From Planctomycetota bacterium (GTDB taxonomy: Bacteria; Planctomycetota; Planctomycetia; Pirellulales; Pirellulaceae): a DNA stretch of 12,815 nucleotides. The notes beneath the pieces were generated by a model. The model was not told where the DNA came from. It saw only the letters and a program-made list of their open reading frames with translations, and made no database searches. The DNA lies in assembly GCA_026692885.1 (NCBI GenBank), contig JAPLNJ010000317.1:1-12815 (forward strand), read 5' to 3'. The position numbers were made by a program, and so were the translations under genes. Below, piece after piece: positions 1 to 5,501 of the stretch; positions within the stretch are counted from its first letter, which is position 1, and each line of letters opens with the position of its first letter.

Positions 1-94
1 ACACGTGATCTAAACCGAGTAGCCAGCCGAGTGTGTTCATAGTCAGTTATCCCCTCGCCCCCGCCCTGGGCCACGTAAAGCGGCGACGCGGAAA
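1..94. other. Gene-free left edge, nothing identified
   Basis: I see no convincing gene, RNA or repeat here. The reading frame that crosses it on the minus strand from 390 is a shadow of the BatA-like gene's C-terminal coding region. The only shared element is the GAAAAGGGG at 91-99 that leads into the inverted repeat. Confidence 0.5.
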
Positions 95-194
95 AGGGGT
101 CGGGTGTTCAGGAATTCATTTTTGGCGGACCAAGCGTCTTCCATTGGCAACGTCGTATCTCCGCAAAAAATGAATTCCTGAACACCCGACCCCT
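95..194. repeat. Intergenic inverted repeat with 34-base arms (REP/MITE-like)
   Basis: The left arm at 96-129 (begins GGGGTCGGGTGTTC) and the right arm at 160-193 (ends GAACACCCGACCCC) are reverse complements with one mismatch in 34 bases; the A/T pair 95/194 extends them. Each arm contains GGAATTCATTTT or its complement, and about 30 unmatched bases separate them. The element begins 31 bases beyond the stop codon of the BatA-like gene. RNA from either strand would fold into a very stable hairpin, so it may protect or end the operon transcript, although no clean T run follows. The GGGGTCGGG style recalls short palindromes mobilised by Y1/REP-associated (RAYT) transposases. That is a resemblance from memory; no transposase is visible in the window. 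Confidence 0.85.
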
Positions 195-224
195 GGCCAC
201 ACGCCCGCCTGATTTTACACCGCT

Positions 225-2798
225 TCACGCCTCCTGCAGCGTCACTTGGGCCCTGCGCCACATCGGCGCCGCGAGCATTATCAACTCCAACAACAACAAC
301 GCCAACACGGCCAGGATCAACCACCACCAGGACGCTTGGCCGCGGATCTGGCTGCCCGCCAAACTGATTTCTTCGTCCGGTCCGACCCACCGCACTGCCG
401 CGCTGCCGACCCGCGATTCGAAGTCATCGCGAGCCAGCGGCGTCAGTTCTGATTCGGCGGCCAGGCCGTTGATGGCCAGCGGCGTCTCCCAGACCGTCTC
501 CTCGGTCGGCTGGCCGCCGTTGGCAACACTCCGGGATGCCACGACACGGTACAGACCGCGCGTCAGCGGTCGCGGGACCGTGACCCCCAACTGCTCGCGA
601 CTGATGTAGCCGACATCCAGGGCCTCGCGGCGCCCCTCGCCACCCGGGCGTCGCAACGTCACCGTGGCGTCGCGTGCTGCGGCGGGCAGCGACAGCGTAA
701 GTCGTTCTTGGGGAGGAAAGTTGCGGGGCGGCAAAGTTGACTCGACCATCGATCGTAACACGCGGTCGAAGATCAGCATCGCATTGGTCTTGGGCAGTGT
801 GTTCCAGTCGGACAACAACCCCGTGGTGACCAGCAGCACGGTCCCGCGGCCGATCTGACGTTCCATCAGGAAGGGCGTCTCCGCGGGATCATTGAAGCGA
901 GCCAGAATCCTCGGCCGTGTCTGCTCGGCCAACTCGGCCAACCGCCGTTCGCGTGCTGCAGCTTCCTGCGGCAGCTGGTCGTCGCCCGTCGGCGTCCCAC
1001 CGCTGCTCCACAAGAGCCAGGCAGGACGGACTTGGCTCAATCGTGACTGGTCTTCAGTCTGAGCCTGGTTCTGCTGGACACCCTTGCCGTTCGGGCCCTG
1101 ACCCGTAGCGGCTTCCCGGCTGCGCGCCGCCGCAGCGACGAGAAAGCGCGCGTCATCATCCAATCGCTGGACCTCGGCCGTCAGCAGGGCCTGGACGGCT
1201 TCCCCACTCACATCGGGCTGAACGGCCTTGAAGAAGAACGGCTCGGCATACAAATCCCGCAATTCGTCGTCACCCACGCCGGCCAACTTGAAATAGCCAT
1301 GCGACTGGAGGCTCTCGAAGGACAAAAAGAACGGTTTAATTTCCTTGCCTTGCTCACGCGGCGTCGCGCCCAGGAATCCGGACTTCAGCGGCGCCGGCAA
1401 AATTCCGCCGCCGTCCAGCCAAGCCGCCTCAGTCCACCTGTCCGGGTCGAACCCGGCGTTGATCGCCGGATCGTATTCGCCGCCGGCTCCAATCACCAAT
1501 TGGCCGCCTTGCAGGACGTACTCGCGCAGCAGCGAGACCTTCGGACCCGGATCCGCGACACCAGCGATCACCACCAGCCGCGCATCGCCCAATGTCTCGC
1601 GGTCAAGTTGATCCACTTTGAGGTGCCGAATCTTGACCAGTTGCCGCGGCGTCTCGTTGCGGCTGGTCACCGGCGCGAGCAGCCGCCGTAGGTGCCGGGT
1701 CTCGCCCAACCGGTTTCTAACGGGATCCTCTTCGCCGTCACCGTACTGATCGACAAACACCACCGGCAGCGCCGCCACCACGTGGACAACCAGATTGCGT
1801 TGATCGTCCGTCGGCAGTCGGTCGGGTGTGATCGCAGCGCGTACTGGCACGGCCACCGGCCGATCGGGTTCCGGCCGGTAAGCGGTAAAGGCGTATTCAA
1901 ACGCGACTTCGCGGGCGCCGAGGCCCGGTTCCAGGGTGACGGTTTTCGAACCGACCTCCACCTCGTCAACATACAGCGTGACCTGGAGATTGTCGCGCGG
2001 CGTGGGGCCTTCGTGCCGCAGTTCCACAATGAACGTCGTGGGCGTCTCGACGTCCGCGAGTCCATCCTGGATCCGCAGATCGGAGATCCACGTATTCTCG
2101 CGTTGGGCCGAGGAGACATCGACGACTTGGAACGACGGCAGTTCGGCGAATTGGTCGGGGCCGGTCAGGTCGCGCCAATTGACAGCCTGCTGGTCGCCGA
2201 ACAGCACCACCCGCTTACCCAGGGTCGGGCCGCTGCCGCTGGCTTTCTGGGCTTCATTCACGGCTTGCTGGACGTTGGCCGAGCGGTCCACCACCTCAAT
2301 GCGCTCCACGGCTTCCAGCGAGTTCTCCTTGGTGTAAGCATCGGGGCTATAGCCGAACCGTGACCCGCACAACGGGATCACGGACACGCGGCTGTCCACC
2401 GGTAGTTTCTCCACATACTGTTTGGCCCGCGACTTGGCCCGATCCAGCAGCGTACCCTCCAGCGACTGGTAGCCCATGCTCATGCTGTTGTCGATCAACA
2501 ACACCGCGTGCAACGGTTTCGAACCATCGAAAGCTTCGTCATTGCGCGCGAGAAATGGTTGCGCCAGGGCTGCGCCGATCAGCAACACGGCGAGCGTGCG
2601 CAACAGCAACAGCAGCAAATCACGCACCTGCAAAATGCGACGATTGCGTTGCAGTGCCTCGCGCAGGAAATCCATGGCTGCCCACTGCACGACGCGATAG
2701 CGGCGGCGATTCAGCAAGTGAATGATGATCGGCCCGCTCGCGCAAACGAGGCCCGCCCAGAGAAACGGCGTCATCAAGAAGGAGGGAAGGAAATTCAT
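225..2798 (-). CDS. BatA-like membrane protein with VWA and amidotransferase-like domains
   Basis: An 857-residue membrane protein of the BatA/aerotolerance-type family common in Planctomycetota; its molecular job is unknown. Residues 1-80 match the BatA N-terminal domain: a first hydrophobic helix, HLLNRRRYRVVQWAAMDFL at 27-45, then a second helix near 60-80 rich in leucine. A VWA domain follows (about 94-230) with an intact MIDAS DxSxS as D103-N-S105-M-S107, so metal-dependent protein binding is likely. Residues 235-325 look like a beta-sandwich. About 344-690 resembles the glutamine-amidotransferase-like fold seen in these proteins, without a catalytic Cys that I can assign. A last membrane helix lies at 824-844 with a short basic tail. 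The bulk should be periplasmic. The ATG is fixed by an in-frame stop 15 bases upstream (TGA GTC GAC ACC ATG); the ribosome site is weak (GAGG about 15 bases upstream). It starts 20 bases after the preceding gene, hence an operon. The usual MoxR/DUF58 partners are not in the window. Confidence 0.88.
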   Translation of the reverse strand: MNFLPSFLMTPFLWAGLVCASGPIIIHLLNRRRYRVVQWAAMDFLREALQRNRRILQVRDLLLLLLRTLAVLLIGAALAQPFLARNDEAFDGSKPLHAVLLIDNSMSMGYQSLEGTLLDRAKSRAKQYVEKLPVDSRVSVIPLCGSRFGYSPDAYTKENSLEAVERIEVVDRSANVQQAVNEAQKASGSGPTLGKRVVLFGDQQAVNWRDLTGPDQFAELPSFQVVDVSSAQRENTWISDLRIQDGLADVETPTTFIVELRHEGPTPRDNLQVTLYVDEVEVGSKTVTLEPGLGAREVAFEYAFTAYRPEPDRPVAVPVRAAITPDRLPTDDQRNLVVHVVAALPVVFVDQYGDGEEDPVRNRLGETRHLRRLLAPVTSRNETPRQLVKIRHLKVDQLDRETLGDARLVVIAGVADPGPKVSLLREYVLQGGQLVIGAGGEYDPAINAGFDPDRWTEAAWLDGGGILPAPLKSGFLGATPREQGKEIKPFFLSFESLQSHGYFKLAGVGDDELRDLYAEPFFFKAVQPDVSGEAVQALLTAEVQRLDDDARFLVAAAARSREAATGQGPNGKGVQQNQAQTEDQSRLSQVRPAWLLWSSGGTPTGDDQLPQEAAARERRLAELAEQTRPRILARFNDPAETPFLMERQIGRGTVLLVTTGLLSDWNTLPKTNAMLIFDRVLRSMVESTLPPRNFPPQERLTLSLPAAARDATVTLRRPGGEGRREALDVGYISREQLGVTVPRPLTRGLYRVVASRSVANGGQPTEETVWETPLAINGLAAESELTPLARDDFESRVGSAAVRWVGPDEEISLAGSQIRGQASWWWLILAVLALLLLELIMLAAPMWRRAQVTLQEA

Positions 2799-2818
2799 GG
2801 TGTCGACTCATTTCCTCA

Positions 2819-3976
2819 TTACTGGCCGCGATACTTGTCCCGCAGGCTCTCGATCTTGCCTTCCTGCAGAATCGGCAGGTACCGATTGGGGATGGCCAAG
2901 ATGAAACAGGCCACCGCCGTGCCGTACATCTCGCCGGGTTTGCCGCTGACGCGCCCACCACCCTGGGCGCCATTGTCGCGCCACATACCGTGGTGGGCAG
3001 GATTCTGGAGGTCGACCAACTGCGACTCCACCAGATAATCGCGGAGTTGCGGATAGGCCTGCCGCCAGGCATCACCGCCAACTTGATAACACGCCTGACC
3101 GACGTAGTACAGTGTATAGGCGTCAAACGGCAGGTTCCCGTTCGCACGCTGCGGCTTGGGCAAGCGTTTGGTCTGTTCGAGAATGAAGTCCATGGTCTTC
3201 GCAATCCGCCAGTCGTCGTACTGCCCGAACTCTTGCAGACAGACCACCCCGGCCGCCGCCATCGCCATGGTGCCGCCTCCGCCGCCCTTCGAGTACGTGA
3301 ACTGCCCTGGTTTCTTGCGTTGTTCTGCTTCCGGTAGATCCCGCCGACCATCACTCGGACAGTAGTGCTCGCGGACGCTCTTGATCGCCAGCTCGATCAC
3401 TTGTGGCGAGACTTCCAGACCACTATCCACGGCGCTGCGCAGGGCTTTGGCTTGCATCACCGCCAAGCTCAGATCGTGACCGTTCGGCTGGCGTCGGGCG
3501 CGGTAGTCCCAACCACCGTCGCTGCACTGGGTGTTGGCGATCAGCTTCAAGGCCCGGTCCAACACGTTGCTGAAGCGGCGGTCGGTGCTGGTGGTCATGC
3601 CGTGGGCCTGGCCCAGCACAAACGTGGCCAGGCCGTGGTTGTACATGTCGCGTTGCGGGTCCGCGATGTTCAGCAAGCCGGAGGACGGCTTGGCATTCTT
3701 CATCACGTAATCCAGCGCCCGCTGGACGGTGCGGCCGTAGCGACCCCGACCGGGTGAATGGCCCGCGGCCATGAACGCCAGCGCGCCGACGCTGACTAAA
3801 CCCAGATCGTTCGAGGTCCAGTTGCCTTCCGTACCTTGGTTCTTGTCCAGCCATTCCAGGCCCCGGTCAAGCGCCTGCTGGCTGGGCGGAGTCAGCTCCC
3901 AGGTGTCTTGTGCGAACGCGGTCTGGCCCAAGACGACCAAGGCCAGGAACAGCAAGCCGAGCAGGGCGGGCTTCAT
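2819..3976 (-). CDS. Secreted prenyltransferase/squalene-oxidase-fold protein (non-enzymatic)
   Basis: A 385-residue exported protein with the alpha/alpha-toroid repeats of the prenyltransferase/squalene oxidase superfamily. The start is set by a clear signal peptide: K2, a hydrophobic core LLGLLFLALVVLG, and a likely cut at AFA|Q after residue 22. The frame is open 52 codons further upstream, but that stretch is Arg/Trp-rich and unlike a protein start. QW-like repeat motifs appear at GNWTSNDLG (51-59), GLLNIADPQRDMYNHGLATF (100-119), CSDGGWDYR (151-159) and the last repeat near 326-360 (MWRDNG, GEMYGTAVACFIL). A Gly-rich loop lies at 230-235. I see no DxDD or other cyclase acid motif, so cyclisation of a terpene is unlikely. 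A periplasmic scaffold role is an inference. It lies 20 bases upstream of the BatA-like gene; such pairs recur in Planctomycetota (from memory), suggesting a joint envelope function that remains undefined. Confidence 0.85.
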   Translation of the reverse strand: MKPALLGLLFLALVVLGQTAFAQDTWELTPPSQQALDRGLEWLDKNQGTEGNWTSNDLGLVSVGALAFMAAGHSPGRGRYGRTVQRALDYVMKNAKPSSGLLNIADPQRDMYNHGLATFVLGQAHGMTTSTDRRFSNVLDRALKLIANTQCSDGGWDYRARRQPNGHDLSLAVMQAKALRSAVDSGLEVSPQVIELAIKSVREHYCPSDGRRDLPEAEQRKKPGQFTYSKGGGGGTMAMAAAGVVCLQEFGQYDDWRIAKTMDFILEQTKRLPKPQRANGNLPFDAYTLYYVGQACYQVGGDAWRQAYPQLRDYLVESQLVDLQNPAHHGMWRDNGAQGGGRVSGKPGEMYGTAVACFILAIPNRYLPILQEGKIESLRDKYRGQ

Positions 3977-4247
3977 GGTATACCAGGCGGGTGCAAGGGT
4001 GAGGAATCGTCGCGTGGGTGTGCGCCATGCGGTGGATACTGCGTGGCCAATCGTCGTGCGGGCTTCCGTCCGCCTCCGTCGCCACGTCATTGTCCAGGCC
4101 GCACAGGTTGACCATGATAGCAGCTTTACCACTGGCTTCTAGCCGATTCCCGCCCCCATCCGGCCATTTTTTCATTTTTTTCAGACGTTGCGATTCGTCC
4201 GGGACTGCGCCCGGATCAAGTGGCCGCGGCTGCGCCACTCTCTGGCG
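3977..4247. other. Spacer between galM and the toroid/BatA operon
   Basis: This 271-base spacer should hold the promoter for the toroid/BatA operon, but I cannot assign convincing -35 and -10 boxes. Near the toroid start, CTGGTATACC directly precedes the ATG and there is no good Shine-Dalgarno sequence. An A/T-rich stretch lies at 4167-4181 (T runs on the plus strand, A runs on the minus strand). The galM-proximal part holds two small hairpins that are listed separately. Overlapping open frames on both strands here have no protein-like character. Confidence 0.4.
4198..4239 (-). terminator. Paired hairpins after galM, possible terminator
   Basis: Two adjacent stem-loops begin 9 bases past the galM stop: AGTGGC (4219-4224) with GCCACT (4234-4239), then TCCGGG (4198-4203) with CCCGGA (4210-4215). 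Each stem is 6 bp with a 6-9 base loop. In the galM direction they are followed by an A-rich rather than a T-rich stretch, so they are not a standard intrinsic terminator. They may instead pause RNA polymerase or protect the 3' end. Confidence 0.3.
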
Positions 4248-5363
4248 TTACCGCGCCGAGAACCAATAGGTACACGTTTCGCGGTAGGTCTCGCCCGGTC
4301 GCAGGATGATCGAAGGGAAGCTGGCTTGATGCACCGAATCGGGCAGATGTCCCGTCTCTAAGCACAGGCCGGCGTGCTTGCGGTAGACGGCGCCGCCTTT
4401 CCCTTTCAAGCTGCCATCCAAATAGTTGCCGGTATACAAGATGATCGCCGGCGCAGTCGTGCTGACCTCCATCCGCCGGCCCGACACGGGGTCTTCCAGT
4501 GTGGCGACGGGGACCAGTTCGCCGGAAAAGGGGGCAGATTTCACTTGCCCGGACGGCCCGCAAGGAGCTCCGCACCAAGGGGACGGATCCCTTGTTCCGA
4601 CTTTTCGCAGGTAGCTGAGATCGTATCCGCCGGCTTCCTCAATTCGGGCACCAATCGCCGTGCTCTCGGTAAAGTCAAACGGCGTGCCCTGCACCGCGAC
4701 GATTTCCCCGGTCGGGATCAGGGCCGCGTCCGTGGGCGTGTAGCGATCGACGTCGAGTTGCAGGTGCTGGCCAAGGATGTCACCCGCAGCGGCACCCGCC
4801 AGGTTGAAGTAGCCGTGGTGCGTCAAGTTGACCGGCGTGGGCTGATCGGTCGTCGCCGTGTAGTCGATCCGCAGCCCGTTTTGCGGCGTCAGCGTATAGA
4901 CGACGGTCAGTTCGAGGTTGCCGGGATAGCCCTGATCGCCGTCGGGACTGCGATAGAGGAACTTGACCGCTGGTGATTGTGCGTGAGGCAGCGGTTCGGC
5001 CCGCCACACGACTTTACTCAGTCCCTGGACGCCGCCGTGCAGATGGTGCCGGCCTGCATTGCGCGTCAGCTGATACGACCGGCCGTCGAGTAGGAACTCC
5101 GCGTCCGTGATGCGGAAGGCCACGCGGCCGACCGTGCAACCGAAGTACGGACTCTCGGTTTCGTACTGGCGAAGATTATCAAAGCCGAGGACCACATCGT
5201 CGAAATCACCGTGCCGGTCCGGCACTAGCAGTTCGGTCACCGTAGCGCCATAGGTCACGATCTTGACCGTCATCCCCGCAGCGTTACGCAACGTGATTCG
5301 CTCGACGGCCGCACCGCTGGCCGTCACTCCGAACCGATCCGTCTCGATTCCTGCCGCACTCAT
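4248..5363 (-). CDS. galM: Aldose 1-epimerase (galactose mutarotase)
   Basis: A 371-residue mutarotase that interconverts the alpha and beta anomers of aldohexoses such as glucose and galactose, feeding the Leloir pathway; cytoplasmic, no signal peptide. Family landmarks run in order: TYGATVTELLVPDRHG (37-52), FGCTVGRVAFRI (74-85), HHLHGG (106-111), PVNLTHHGYFNLAG (177-190), EEAGGYD (242-248) and LCLETGHLPDS (333-343). By comparison with the Lactococcus enzyme, the catalytic set is H109, H183, D248 and E336, all present. Oddities: the substrate-binding Asn of the usual GRVANR is Phe (F83), and about 20 extra residues follow D248 (about 257-279, rich in Gly, Pro and Cys), coming from a repeat-like DNA segment. 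The family is usually near 340-350 residues, so the length excess matches the insert. The ATG has a weak upstream AAAGGG. The neighbours are unrelated to sugar use, so it appears to be transcribed alone. Confidence 0.9.
   Translation of the reverse strand: MSAAGIETDRFGVTASGAAVERITLRNAAGMTVKIVTYGATVTELLVPDRHGDFDDVVLGFDNLRQYETESPYFGCTVGRVAFRITDAEFLLDGRSYQLTRNAGRHHLHGGVQGLSKVVWRAEPLPHAQSPAVKFLYRSPDGDQGYPGNLELTVVYTLTPQNGLRIDYTATTDQPTPVNLTHHGYFNLAGAAAGDILGQHLQLDVDRYTPTDAALIPTGEIVAVQGTPFDFTESTAIGARIEEAGGYDLSYLRKVGTRDPSPWCGAPCGPSGQVKSAPFSGELVPVATLEDPVSGRRMEVSTTAPAIILYTGNYLDGSLKGKGGAVYRKHAGLCLETGHLPDSVHQASFPSIILRPGETYRETCTYWFSAR
4525..4600. repeat. REP-like segment inserted in frame within galM
   Basis: This segment encodes the extra residues of GalM between the GGYD motif and the GELVPVATLEDPVSGR strand, where relatives have only a short turn. 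It contains two direct copies of a 13-base motif, AAGGGGGCAGATT (4528-4540) and AAGGGGACGGATC (4577-4589), matching at 10 of 13 positions. Three small stems are also visible: GGGCA/TGCCC (4532-4536, 4546-4550), CTTGC/GCAAG (4544-4548, 4560-4564) and CAAGGG/CCCTTG (4576-4581, 4589-4594). The exact borders are uncertain because no uninterrupted homologue can be aligned here. Confidence 0.55.
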
Positions 5364-5424
5364 GAGGCATCTGCCCTTTCTGCGTTTGGTGGTCGACCTA
5401 AGCGGCGCTGCACACCTAAACGAA

Positions 5425-5448
5425 GCCCCAGTCCGCGATTTCTGGGGC
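5425..5448 (-). terminator. Probable intrinsic terminator of the giant RHS gene
   Basis: A perfect 7-bp stem, GCCCCAG (5425-5431) and CTGGGGC (5442-5448), with a 10-base loop sits 54 bases past the giant gene's stop. In the direction of transcription it is followed by TTCGTTT, a weak T tract. The spacer from 5364 to 5501 contains nothing else I recognise, and the galM promoter should lie in or near it. Confidence 0.5.
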
Positions 5449-5501
5449 GTCGCCGCGTTCTGCCCCAGCCACCCTGCTGGCAGCCGCTGGCAACCTTACG
5501 A

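Noticed and set aside
1692..2363. Plus-strand open frame (223 codons) inside the BatA-like gene
   Set aside because: It is antisense to the VWA and beta-sandwich coding region, with no recognisable motif and no ribosome site.
2819..3976. Active squalene-hopene or terpene cyclase
   Set aside because: The protein is too short, is secreted, and lacks a DxDD motif; only the toroid fold repeats are present.
3977..4132. N-terminal extension of the toroid protein by 52 codons
   Set aside because: The stretch is Arg/Trp/Thr-rich, whereas the internal ATG at 3976 begins a textbook signal peptide.
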